DNA of 64,000 bases, taken from Mytilinidion resinicola (Eukaryota > Ascomycota > Dothideomycetes > Mytilinidiales > Mytilinidiaceae). Of the stretch, positions 47,466 to 59,055 are shown piece after piece (position 1 is the first letter of the stretch; the number at the start of each line of letters is the position of its first letter). Both the position numbers and the translations under genes were made by a program. A model generated the notes under the pieces. The model had not been told where the DNA came from, ran no database searches, and saw only the letters and a list, made by a program, of their open reading frames with translations. The stretch lies in the NCBI RefSeq assembly GCF_010093595.1, contig NW_022985448.1, positions 189,077 through 253,076 on the forward strand. Direction: 5' to 3'.

Positions 47466-48226
47466 GCTATGTTTCCATATTCACTGAGTTGGTGATGTGC
47501 TAGTTTCAATGCACCGAGGGACCTGAATCGGCTGCGCAATGATCATGTACGTAGTTCTCGGTGCAACTGCTTTTCGTACGACAACTAGGATGTATGAAAA
47601 TATTGAGTCTGCCTGATGACATCCGAAAAACGTTATGTTCTGACACGTTCGAACATATCTTGCCAGCCTAATCGATGTATAATTGCGAAAGCCGTCCCAA
47701 CAATGGCCGTTAAAGCGACATAAAGGCACATGTAAATTGGAACCTTAGAAATTGATTTACGTAGACCACTGGCAATCGTATTCTGCAGCAGAAACTAGAT
47801 TTGTGGATCAATTAGAATAGAGCCAAGGCCTGTTCAACGTTTAACTATCTTGGACTAGAAAGGCGAAATCCTATCAGGAATGCAAAATAGGTCGTCTTCG
47901 ATGTGGCTGTGCGAAGGATGAAAGACGAGCCGGCGACGATCATCGACCCTTTCTAACCTGAATTGGACTGCGCCCTTTTTGGCGCAGATGTTGCTGCCTA
48001 GGGCTGACCGCCGCAACACCAGCAGCGGGCTTTTGGAAAAAGGGCGCTCAGCGGCTCTGACGAGGGCGCAGCATCTGCCAAGTAATTCACGCCTCAGTCG
48101 AGGCTCGTTTCAAGATCCCAAAGTTGACTCATACACACAAACCTCACTTTACCAGTTCCCGTTCTCCAACTTCACTGGGAGGAAACAGCCATCGACACCT
48201 CGATTTCGCATTGCTCGGCTGCAAGC
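47466..48226. other. Intergenic, promoter of the fusion gene
   Basis: Normal base composition and no supported ORF. It includes the 5' leader of the large gene that starts at 48,227. Confidence 0.5.
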
Positions 48227-51200
48227 ATGGATTCTCGAAATTCTTTCCATGATATCGTCGATTATTCTCCTGTCGGCCTGGACGTAATGGACAGCAATGC
48301 TGATACGCAACTATTCGGCAGCCAATTAGAGTATGGGTCTTTGTGGAATTCCGACTTCCCAACCTCTTTTGCGCCAGACTTCATGGATAGCGACATGACG
48401 ATGCCATCTACTATAGATACGTCTCTGTCTGCGCCAGCAGACTCAACATTTGACTTCAATGCAGGGAGCATTGCCGGCTTCCAGCAACCGAGCGAGGAAA
48501 CTGATTCGATGCTCGCCAATACGCAAGATTCATTTTATGTGCCCTCTAAGCATCAACACAACCAGAACAGAATACCGGTAAGACATTTTCGAAAATAGAT
48601 AGTCGCCTCATAGATCAATACTGTTATTTCTCTGCCTTTCTTTACTCCCGTGACTCACTCGCCTTGCTTGCCACCTCCGCAGTCATTCAAGCCACAATCG
48701 CTTCCTGCTAGTGTGCAAGTCAATTCGATTCTAATCAATCAATTAAAACCTCATGCTGATCATACTAGGGTCTCTCCGGTGCGTCTGTGGCTTGGACAGC
48801 ACAGGTGGTACCAGAAACAAGCCCCATTGGCCTGTCTGCCACCTCGTCAACTCCATTCGATTTCTGCGACATACAGCAAGGCAGTGTCGGAAAGAGGCCG
48901 TTTCAGGCAGACTTTCAAGACTTCCCGCGTCCAAAACGTCAAATGGCATCAGAACACCAAGGAGCTAATTATCTCACCCCAGAATCTCTTACCTTTGCGT
49001 CTTCCGACACGACCCGAATTGAAGGAGAAACACCAATCACAGGGCAATCTCATTATCAACTGAGCCAATCCGACTCAGCACTGGATGAAGATGCAGCAGA
49101 CGTTTGCTCGACCTGGTTCAGCAAGAGATACTCTGTATTCCCCGGTGACAAGGACATCGCAGCCTTGAGTCATCTGACTAGGATGCCGGCCGGTGCAATA
49201 AGAAACTGGTTTGGAGAGTTTCTTGCACGGGGACTCCATTCAGAGAACGATTCGGCGTACATGTCCCAGAATTCAAACGGAGATAGTATTATGCGGTTGG
49301 ACTTGCAGCAAGGCGAAAAGTCTAATGACCTCGACGGCGACTGGTGTCGGGATGCGAACACCACACCCGCCGAGGAGATTGACTGCACCGAGAATCTCAC
49401 CCGAAAGAGTGGCAACAGATTCGGCAAAAAGAGCTGCACCCCTACTTCAAGTCCAGATCTACTATGCAGAGACGAAGGCCGGATATATCAATGCACCCGG
49501 AAATGTGGCAAACGGTATGTCCGCAAATGCGACTGGAAGCGAAACGAGCAAGAGGGATACCCGTCGAAGCATTGGCTGTGCAGTCTCTGTCAGACTCTAG
49601 GATTGGAACGTGCCAAACCATGTTACCGTCGTTATCACTTTACGCAGCACTTCAACAACATTCATCCAACATTCTCTGCCGTCGACTATGAGGCAGACAG
49701 TCTAGTAGAAGCGGAAACGGCTTTTCCCAGACAATGTGGGTTCTGCCCGCATGTTTTTTCCTCGCGCCAAGAACGAATAGACCATATTGCCGAGCACTTC
49801 AAGCAGGGAAAGTGCATGCTCGACTGGGACGACGGTGTCCAAGAGGGTGACTCTAGCTCCGATGACGATTCTGGTGATGATGACGCCCCAGGAGACGATG
49901 GCTCTAAAGATAAAGAAAACTTCGAAGACAACACATCCGCACGCAGTGCTCGAAGAGAAATAGGAGGCAAGCGAAATCAATTCAATGGGGAAAAAGGAGG
50001 TCCGGACACTGATGGGAGCGGTGATACTAGTGGAGGCAGTTATAGATCACTGAATTCCGGAGCATCATGGGAATCTCGTAGATGCGCGAGCATTAACTGC
50101 ATCGACACTGAGAGTCAACCTGTGCTCTCATCTAGTCCATGGCAAGACGCTCAACAGAGGTCAACGATATCGACACATCCTCCCGGCCAAACCCCCGTCT
50201 GCTCTACGACAACATCGCCCGGACTGGATGAGCACGCTATCTACCGGTCCCCAACTCTGAATGATGCTTCCGTTCAGCATGAGGCTTATTCCTTAGGTGT
50301 CCACCTCACAGGCGCTACTGAGCCTTGTTCGCTCAATCCGAAATCTAAGGACCTTCCATTTCCCTGCTGTGACAGCGGGCCGTTGCTTTCTGAGCTCGAA
50401 TTATGCGACTACGTCGCAAAGGCGCCCATTCAACGAAGCAGTTTGAGTGCTTGGTCTAAGGACGATCACGGTCGACATCCTGATGAAGGAATCTTGGCCT
50501 GCAGGGTCTCGGGTAAAAGTAATGATGGAGACAGTGTGCGTATCGTCTGGCAAGCTTCGCGGGATGCGATTGCAATCTTTGGGATCAGCAAGACGTGTTC
50601 TCCTCTTTCTGATCGGATCATAGCCTCTACATGGGGTAAAGGATATCCAGTGTCTACATCGCGGTCATTCCTCAGTATCAAATTCCTCGGGATGGGCGGA
50701 TTCTCCACTGTTGAGGAGGTAATTCACCGCGAGACAGGACTTCGGATCTGCCGGAAAACCGTCAGACCACAGAGGAAGATGTTGCCGAATGACATCATGC
50801 AAGAAGTCGATATTCTCCAGCAACTTCGACACCCCCACATCATACGACTCCTGGAGTCGTACACGCAAGGCGACAGGTTATCGATCCTACTTTCACCCGT
50901 CGCTGATATGACATTGTCTGTCTGGTTGGAGAATTACTCTGGCAAAGCTCCCGTGGGCGGAAAAGAAACGGTCCTCCAGATGTTTGGATGCCTGACCTCT
51001 TCCGTCCGATATCTACACGAGCAACGGCCTCTTGTAGCGCATACTGATATCAAACCGCAGAACATACTAATAGTGCAGGGCAAGAACGAATTTCCACATG
51101 TCATCTTGAGCGATTTTGGAATATCTCGAGCATCCAATGACCATGTTGCGGAGCAAGACTTTGGTCCAATGACACCCCGCTACTGCGCTCCCGAAGTAGC

Positions 51201-52377
51201 AAGTCATACTGCGAGAGGACCAGAGGCTGACATATGGTCGCTTGGCTGTGTGTTCCTCGAGATGGCCCTCGTAGTCCGCGAGAATAAAGACGAACTCCAT
51301 CAAGGTTTCCGGAAGGAATTCGCAGGAGGCAAGTTCTATTACAAGGACGTCCCTCGCGTTCATTGGTGGCTTGATCGACTCCGAGAGACGAAACCAGCAT
51401 ACCAGGAGCTTCTAGTTCTTGAGACCGTGAAGGCCATGCTAGATGTATTACCAGAAAGTCGCCCTGATGCAAGTTCACTTGCCTCAGTCTTTACCCCTGG
51501 ATCCTGTTGCCTCGCGTGGCCGAGCACAACACAGCGCTTTCCGGGACCACTAGACGAGGCGAAGGCTTGCGCAATCCTGCTTGATCGCACAGCTATTGAA
51601 AGCCCTATTGCTGCCAGCGTGTCAAGCTTTGCCAGACACGAACTTCGATTCCATAACGCGTCAGACTGGCTACAAACTTGTGCTGCTCATCATCATTCCT
51701 GTCAGTACACAGTGCCCGAAGGAGAACATGCACGAACACTTCCAGCCCGATTTCTCGACCTCCACTCAACGGTGTCTAAAGACACTTCCGTTCATGTTGT
51801 CGCTACGAGCGCCCTTCCATCGAGCACTGCTTATGTAGCTCTGAGCTACTTGTGGAGCGCTACTGATGAGCTCCTTCTCACCTCGCGCAATACCGACGCG
51901 TTGTTCGGTTCCATATCGGTTGACGCGCTTTCGAAGCCAGTGGCAGATGCCATATCAGTTACGAAACAGTTGGGCCTCCGTTACCTATGGGTGGATGCGC
52001 TATGTGTACTTCAAGACTCTCCGGCCGATCGTCGTCAAGAATGTGCCAAAATGATGGACCTTTATCGGAATGCGATAGTCACCATCGCCGCTAAACATGG
52101 CAGCAAGAGTCCTGAGAACGGCGCCGGGTCACAGCCCAGCGCCGACATTGATGATCTCACGATCCATTTGACTCCGGACGCTTCGTGGGATACTCGGGCT
52201 TGGTCACAACAAGAGCGCATACTATCCAAGCGTACTCTCTATCTAACTGACGACCAGTTGTACTGGGAATGCCCATCGCTGAAAGCGTCTGATACTCTGC
52301 CCAGAGGACTTCCGTCTTTATTGTGGGAATCTGTTCACTGCCACGAGGAACATAGTTGTCCTGTGGGGCTGGTATGA
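48227..52377 (+). CDS. Homeodomain-like / C2H2 / protein kinase / HET fusion protein (about 1,319 aa)
   Basis: Exon 1 is 48,227-48,577 and exon 2 is 48,769-52,377, with a 191-bp GT-AG intron; an acceptor at 48,804 is also possible. Residues about 226-272 look like a KN-type homeodomain (WFSKRYSVFPGDKD, IRNWFGEFL). There is a Cys-rich finger at about 359-395 and a classical C2H2 finger at Cys440, Cys443, His456 and His460, followed by an Asp-rich stretch. A protein kinase domain spans about 750-1,024: Gly loop GMGGFSTV (758-765), Lys780, catalytic loop HTDIKPQN with Asp877, DFG Asp899, APE 924-926. The C-terminal 1,085-1,300 is a HET domain: YVALSYLWSA, LGLRYLWVDALCVLQD, TRAWSQQERILS. The first half resembles fungal homeobox/C2H2 regulators. 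HET domains trigger cell death in heterokaryon incompatibility. The reading frame through all domains is continuous, with no RIP stops. The role is unknown; a regulator with a kinase-linked HET effector is inference. Confidence 0.82.
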
Positions 52378-53172
52378 CTGTATGGAGCAGTTTGGCTTTC
52401 CTTTCGCAATTTTCTAGCGTTTTAGCATTGTATGATCTGGTCCAGACTGTTTATTTCCTTATTATCCCAATTATCTATATGATATCATAGAGAAATGAAC
52501 GATATTACTTCATAACGTTAACACAAGCAATGCACCTGACCTGAGGCTGTCTGTGAATAGAGTGCATCTTCTACAATTCTAATACATGTTACACGTTAAG
52601 GACTGACTATTTTGGTTCGCCACAAGATCTAAAGCGAATTACAAACAGGTAGTTAGAGGCTTGCTATCTATGTCTTATTGCCCCGGTTTCTGATTCTACC
52701 TTCTATTTGACTCAGCTGTCCCATGATGTGGTTCTCTAGAATCTAGAAAGTCTCTGTGAAGCGTCCAGGATGGCTCCCGCCTGAGCCTTTTAGAAAGACA
52801 TGGAGTAAAAATATTATAATTAAACAATGTGGCCCTATTAGGCTGTTGTAATAGTACTTAGTAGCTTTGCAATAGTTTGCTCTAAGTTTTCATTTTAATA
52901 TAGCAAGTGACGCGGTGCTACTATTATTAAGTCTAGGGTATAAGTTAAGTTTTTTAATTATTTTATATATAGCAAAGATATAATAGGTTAGGCAAAAGAA
53001 AATTTACAGCAAAGCGCAGCCATATAAAGGGCCTAATATAGAGAGTATACTAATCCCCTTAATTATAGTAGCGAGGAATATACTTTTTTCTCTTAATATT
53101 ATATTTTTATAAAAGGAAAATAATAAAATAGGATAGCTTAAAAGTTAGCTTCTATCTAATTTATAATCTATA
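52378..53172. other. Non-coding, turning AT-rich at about 52,800
   Basis: No gene. To about 52,800 it is ordinary 3' flank. Beyond that it is AT-rich with some RIP character. Confidence 0.5.
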
Positions 53173-54007
53173 ACGTAGTTAATCAGCCTACAGTCTAGAT
53201 TAGCCTGCGGCCCACTAAATTTTTAGTGCAATTTGGGACCTTTTAATATATAACGTAATCCACGAAGTAGTGGCCGCCACTAGGCCGCGCTAACTTTGTG
53301 GTGCGATTTAGACGTTTTAACACCCTAATAATCTTAACAACCGTAAGAGTTTTAAGCTGTAACTTAGAATAATAATATGCGGGGCTGTTTTAACGTTATT
53401 AGTCTGCTTTTTAGGTCGCTCGATGGCTCTATTTTGTCGTAGTAGAGTTTAGCCCTTAAAATTAGGTGATTTCTATAATAGAGGTAGAATTACACTTATA
53501 TATTACTCTGAATTTTTTTCTAGCTATTAGATAGGGCTTTATAGGATATACATGCTTAAAATTATACTTAATCTTAAGCATTTATTAAGGTTACTAGGTT
53601 GTTAAAACGTCTAAATCGCACTAAAAAGCTAGCGCGGCCACTACCTTATAGATTACGTTAAAGAATCTCACTAACTATTAAATATTACAGGCCGCAACTT
53701 GGAACAAATTTAATAGTAACTATTTTAACATTATCTATTATTTTTTAGGGTCTCTTAAAGGCCCTATCTAGTCGTAGAAGGGTTTTAGCCCCTAAGGCTA
53801 GGTAAAATTTATAATACGATAGAATTATATATACTTATTACTTTAACTCTACCTAGCAACTATAAAAGGCTAAATAACATATATACTTATATAATTTCAC
53901 TTTATATTTAGTAGTTAGTAAGATTTTTTATATATTAAAAGGTCTAAATTATACTAAAACTTTAGTAGGCTGCAGGCTAATCTAGGCTATAGGCTGATTA
54001 ACTACGT
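53173..54007. mobile_element. TA-flanked TIR element (outer), interrupted by a related element
   Basis: The terminal inverted repeats are about 80 bp; the left starts ACGTAGTTAATCAGCCTACA and the right is its reverse complement with RIP-type differences. TA duplications lie at 53,171-53,172 and 54,008-54,009. It has no coding capacity. A second element sits inside at 53,253-53,658. Confidence 0.75.
53253..53658. mobile_element. TA-flanked TIR element (inner, 406 bp)
   Basis: The inverted repeats are about 60 bp, starting ACGTAATCCACGAAGTAGTG on the left. TA lies on both sides. Its interior (ttaggtcgctcgatgg..., gtcgtagtagagttta) is similar to the interior of the outer element at about 53,690-53,850, so both belong to one MITE family. 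Confidence 0.7.
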
Positions 54008-54047
54008 TAACTATTTTGTTTAGCTTACTTTATAAGTCTTAAATAAC

Positions 54048-54320
54048 TGTAAGGATTATAATAGCATAAGCGTTATATCCCTATATATAAAGCTCTTAAA
54101 ACAACTAAAACTATACACGTTTAAACGTGATATAGTAAACGTTTTAAATAGGAAAAGTAAGATAATATTATAGAAGCGTTAGAGGACGTTTTATAATACT
54201 ATACGTATATATATATATATATATGCAACTCCGCTGCCGTTAATATAAAGAAGAACTTAAGCTATATAACTCTATTCTATTTCTTTCTGCATCGACTCTA
54301 TATATTTAATAATAACTATT
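54048..54320 (+). repeat. 290-bp dispersed repeat, RIP-mutated copy
   Basis: Reverse-complement match to 20,765-21,050, with C-to-T and G-to-A differences. Confidence 0.65.
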
Positions 54321-54398
54321 TCCATTTTATTACTAAAAGTATAGAACTTAACTATTTTCTATATTATTTCTACTTTTCTACTTAAAGTAATCTCTGTA

Positions 54399-54785
54399 AC
54401 GTACTCTATAAGTAAGTAGTCTACCTAAGCGAGCGGTCCAGCCTAATATACAACAAAAAACCAATTTTTTATAGCAAAATATCTTAACAACTACTAAATA
54501 ATAAATTATAAAAATTTAAATATAAGCTATTCTATATATAATCTATAATATATTAAGATTTTAAAGCTATTTATTTAGTAATTACTAAGATATTAGAAAG
54601 TAGGGGCTAAAACTAAGTAAAACTACTAGATCTTTATAACTACTAAATAAATGGCTTTAAAATCTTAACATAATATAAGTTATTATTTAATAGCTATTAA
54701 GATATTTTGCTATAAAATATTGATTTTTTAATATATATTAGGCTGGACCGCTTGCTTAGGTAGACTACTTGCTTATATAGTATAT
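54399..54785. mobile_element. TA-flanked MITE (387 bp), intact relative of the one at 28,305
   Basis: The inverted repeats are about 65 bp, starting acgtactctataagtaagt. TA lies on both sides. The inner part is itself palindromic (ttaaagctatttatttagta and its complement). It contains the single TAAATATA (54,517-54,524) that corresponds to the MULE insertion site at 28,414. Confidence 0.75.
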
Positions 54786-55439
54786 TATTAATTATTATTC
54801 TTACTTTAATTTTATATACTAGCTATTACTATATATAGATATTATAGTATTCTAATAGATTAATAGATTAATAGATTGATTAATTAATTAATAGATAGAT
54901 AGATAGATAGATAGATGTATAGATGCAAGCATTATATATAGTTAAATCTCCTGCTACCTTAGATAAGTATATACAGACTGTTATATTACACAGAGGGGTA
55001 AGATTAATAGCGCCCATAAAGGGTTTAATTAAAAACTTAATTAAGTATAAGCTTGCAAATCTTTATATTCCTAGAATTGCCTGCACTGTTTTCTTCTTAG
55101 ACTTTGCTTCTGATTAGATTACCAACTACGTATTAGGCGTACGGGAGGCGAAAGGTAAGCCCTGGCAGAGTATTTCGTTTAATGATGTAGTTCACACCTG
55201 ACACTGCAGAAGTGTAGGTTACGAGAGTCATTCATTCTCATCTATGCTACTATGGTACATGAAAATCATATTATCTCGTCATCAAACGGTACTTTAACTG
55301 CTCGGGTATTGAACTGAAGTCAACTTCTCTGAAAGATCGGAGAGCCCCTGGTCCTAGGTCGCACGGCTAGCGTGTCGAATCAAGCGGTATCCAAGGTACG
55401 ACGTCAGATCCATCTAACAACCGAAATTATCCAACAATG
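54786..55439. other. Non-coding transition with an (AGAT)n run
   Basis: A run of attaatag/agat repeats lies at 54,850-54,920. A 64-codon ORF at 54,923 has no domain. Normal composition returns near 55,100. Confidence 0.5.
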
Positions 55440-57718
55440 CTACACTACGGACAGCGTGGTTAGTGGCCCTTCATCTAGCTGCGTCATGTCCTCGATCTCA
55501 GGAAACCACAGAGTGAGCAAAGCTTCGGCGTCTTGTGACTCGCTGTCGTCCGTTTGCCCTTCCTGATCGCATTCGTAGCATTCGAAACGGCCCACACGGC
55601 GGTATGCCTGCGGCTGCGACTTTGTAGCTTTGAGAACTAGCCCAATGATGGATGACCGCCACGTCATGCTAGCTAAAACGCAGATGAGAGTGTCCTCTGA
55701 TGCTAACGCATCGTCACCTCGAGGTACGCCGACGTCTGGCGTGAACTCAACACCGACGTTGTTCTTCATAAGAGCATAATTACTTTCCTCGTCGATTTTC
55801 AAGACGACCTCTGTGAGCATAGCTGCACTAAGTTCTATGGCCTGGCCAGATGTTGGAGACCAGGCTCCTGGGCTGGAAGTACTCCGCTCGCTGTTTGAGG
55901 GAAATACAGCTCTACAGCCGAGATCCATTGCTGTAGAATTGTCGAACTCAATTGACGATCCTTCTATAGATGCCCAAGACCAAGATGGAACAGGCGTTGA
56001 ACTGGGGTGTGGTCTCCTACAAAGAGAAGGATTACTGGGATACCACAGAAGGTTCAGTGTGCTTGATGTCCATTGTCCAGCAATGTAGCCGCCTAGTACT
56101 GGCGCAAACTGCTTGGCGACTCCAGTAATTGCCAGCAACCTATCTCGATCGAAAGTCAGGTTCCGAGACGAGTACTCGGTGACAATGTAGCTCCAGAGCT
56201 GTATGGCCTCCTCCTTTGATGGGGTATTATTGGGAATGGAGTCGGTCAGAGCAGCACTAGCTAGCTGGTGTACAACACCCTCCATAGCGTCCTCCGAAGA
56301 GCCTTTGGCGTCAAGCACCTCCGGCGCGTGATTTTCTGTGAAGTTGGCAAATTCACGTTTGATAGTGTCCGTAGTCCGCGGATCGTATGTTGGATCATCA
56401 ACCCTACCGCATTCGCACTGAATAGCCTCCCTACACTCCAGAATCATTTCACTCCAGGTGAAATGCAGGACTCGTGGTGAGAGCAGACGCTCCTGAAATC
56501 CCCAGGCTCTTTTCAGGAGAGGCGTTTCCTTGTTGGCCTCATCCGAACAGTTGAATGGAATGACCCAATCATTCATGTGGTCATCTTCGTTAAACTGACC
56601 TTTGAAGCTGTAGTGGGAAGGTTGTTCGCGAACGTATATCTTGTAAAGCGAGCCTATGCTATCGGTCGCTTGGACCTTGAAGGGCTGTTTCTTAGGCAGA
56701 ATGCAGCCGTAAGTGCTATCAGGGGATGAAGTAGCCGCCACCGTCAGGAAGGAGTTGCTGTATATTTCAGCCATCTGTAAAGACTGTTCTGCATAATCTG
56801 TTGCGTCGTCATGGACGATGCAGAGGGCATCTATCCAAAGGTAACGAAAGCCTAGAGCCCTGGTAACGGCGACTGCTTCTTGGAAGGTCTTCGGCAAGGA
56901 GGACCAAGGAATGCTACTTTGGTGTGCTTTGAGGTTTGACGTGGTCGTTCTCAGGATGTTCTGACCAACGCCCCAGCAATGAGACAACGTTACGTACTCT
57001 CCGGGCTCAGAGAACGTTCCATTAGCACAAATGGCAGATTCATGGAGCTTGATACAGTTGGAGCCGTCGTGGTGATGGACGTCCAAGACTCTGCGTGGTG
57101 AAAAGGACGGGGTTCGCCTCTGGCATTTTGAGTGATGCAAAACACATCTTTCAATCATGGCTTTGGCATTTTCCAGCCCAGCGTCCTGGAAAAAATTGTC
57201 TGAAATGCGCACACCACGCCCAATGGCAGAGAAAGGGGATTGGCCATCTACTCGAGTCAGCCGGGAACAGTGTTTCAGAAGCTGACCCCAGCCGAGCAGC
57301 CAAAGCTGGAAAGAAAAACATGACTCGTACCTTGGTCAGTATAAAATTCCAGCTTTAAGTCCGGATACGTGAGTTCGTGGTCGTGGTGGTGATGGTCGTC
57401 ATCAGCCACCTCCCCGCAGTCGTTTTCGTTGGCCAACCACCGCAACTCGACCGAGAGATGGTCTTGCGCCTGTTTGCCCGATGCGGCGGTAAAGGACTCG
57501 GCGGAGATGTGCACGACATCCTCGCTAACGCCCACAAGACGGTCATGATGCAGAAGTATGCCCTGCAGGACTAGAGCGCACCCGCGGCACCCGGCAGTGG
57601 CAGATCGGCGTAGGGCCGGCAGCGTAGTCTTGAGCCAGCGGAACGGCTCGTGGGTGGCGCCATCGGGGGCCTTTGATGGTTTCTGCAGATTCTGACAGGT
57701 GTTGCAGATGGACACCAT
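55440..57718 (-). CDS. HET-domain protein (731 aa)
   Basis: Two exons, 57,718-57,331 and 57,247-55,440, with an 83-bp GT-AG intron; an acceptor 3 bp upstream is also possible. The start MVSICNTCQNLQKPS is typical of this fungal family. The splice restores the SPFSAIGRGV region that precedes the HET domain. The HET domain begins at about residue 210 with YVTLSHCWG and continues with LPKTFQEAVAVTRALG, FRYLWIDALCIVHDD and YSNSFLTVAAT. It ends with RAWGFQERLLSPRVLHF and ECREA. The C-terminal half follows the usual layout of long HET proteins (PVPSWSWASIEGS). Such proteins execute the incompatibility reaction in the cytoplasm. No break and no RIP bias is visible. Confidence 0.92.
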
Positions 57719-58890
57719 GGTCGGCGGTGCGGCGGTGGGGGACGGTACTCCTCAGCCTCGCGGGGTCGGTCTTGGGCGGCTCTATCAGTGTGTTTCTGTA
57801 TCCAGCCTGGCGCACGGACCGATGGTGTCGCAAAGGCCAGAGGCGCTCGAGGAGGGAGAAAGGTGGTAGGAAAGACAGCGAGGAGGCTCGGGAACGGCAC
57901 CACGGCGTCGCCCCGGACTGATATAGATACTTACACAAGCAAGACAGCTGGAGCCGGCGTGGCAGTCAACTCCATAGCCCTGCCTGAGGTTCTAGAGCAA
58001 CCGCTCCAGCCAGCCGCTGCACATCGCGCTCAGCCCTGTCGCTGTCAGCGTGACTCGCTTGAGCAGGGGAGGGGGTGGGATCGCTGGATGAAGCCGAAGT
58101 GCCCGGGCCGGCAGTACGTAAAAACCACGCGCATGCTGGAGGAATGCTGGGAGCTCGTCTCGTTACGGGCGTTGTGTCTTGAGCGGCAACTGCACCGGGC
58201 ACGTTCAACTGCTTCGCACCGGCCCGAGTCTCGGGGCGGAATTTTACCCCAATGTCGAGCAGCTTCTCGCCATCTTCCAAGGTTCTCCTCTTGCCTTGCC
58301 TCGAGCTTCTGGGCGATGCGCCCGTCTGGCCACAACGCCCATCTCACGCGCCTTTTTGTGTCTGACCGCTGTTAACGCCATCTCACGGCGTGGGAGTCGA
58401 AACCCGATCGATACGTATCTGTCGTCGCCGACATTCTGCCAGGCTGCGCAATGTTTGGGTCCTTAGTAGCTCCATATTCCCCTCTCACATCCTCCTGGCG
58501 GCGTGGACAGTCTGCATTCGGCGTTGGAAAGAGGCCTATCTCACCCCATGTCAGCACTGCTAGTATCAGTCATCGTAGCACATCGAAGGACCGTTTATTT
58601 TCTCAAGAATAGCCACGCAGGATTTAATAGTGACCGTCATCCTCGAATGATGAGTGGGAAACGGGCAGGTTGTGGCTTTACACGCCAGCAATTAAGCCAT
58701 TCAAGCCTTGCTCGCCCTGAACTCGACCTCAACTTATGACCTCAACTCATGACCTCAACTCATGACCTCATGCGCTGCTTCTGTGTTCTTTTTAAAGCCA
58801 AGTATTTCACCGAATCATTCAACATCTTCGCTTCGTGGCGTTCATAGAGCCTCTCTTTGTGCGCAGCTTTAGACCTAGAGTCCCTTTAAA
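57719..58890. other. GC-rich intergenic DNA with short direct repeats
   Basis: Several overlapping ORFs occur on both strands because of high GC, but none has a domain or a convincing start. A 13-bp unit (gacctcaactcat) is repeated 3.6 times at 58,725-58,771. A TATA-like tttttaaagcc lies near 58,788. Confidence 0.5.
58725..58771 (+). repeat. 13-bp direct repeats, 3.6 copies
   Basis: Unit gacctcaactcat; the first copy has one change (cttat). It lies about 120 bp before a small ORF and could be a protein-binding array or a minisatellite. Confidence 0.7.
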
Positions 58891-59055
58891 ATGGACTCAC
58901 TGTGGATCCTTTCCAGTTCGAACTCTTCAGCGGCAGCCCCCCGTTTGGAACTTCGCAAACTGACTACGCTAGGCGAACAAGAGCTAGGGCTATTGATAGT
59001 AACATTGGAGGCACTGTCGGGAGATCCCCCACGCTTTAAGACCATGGTAACCTAA
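58891..59055 (+). CDS. Possible small ORF or first exon (54 codons)
   Basis: MDSLWILSSSNSSAAAPRLE continues with LGEQELGLLIVTLEALSGDP and stops shortly after. It has a TATA-like box about 100 bp upstream and balanced codons. I do not recognise it and cannot find a following exon. It may be a gene remnant or chance. Confidence 0.25.
   Translation: MDSLWILSSSNSSAAAPRLELRKLTTLGEQELGLLIVTLEALSGDPPRFKTMVT

Noticed and set aside
48578..48768. Two small introns instead of one in the fusion gene (extra exon 48,683-48,780)
   Set aside because: It would need a 26-bp second intron, too short for splicing; one 191-bp intron keeps the frame.
54923..55117. 64-codon ORF after the AGAT run
   Set aside because: No domain, in AT-rich repeat DNA; likely chance.
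57788..58375. 195-codon ORF and several overlapping ORFs in GC-rich DNA
   Set aside because: No domain, no consistent frame, open on both strands because of high GC.
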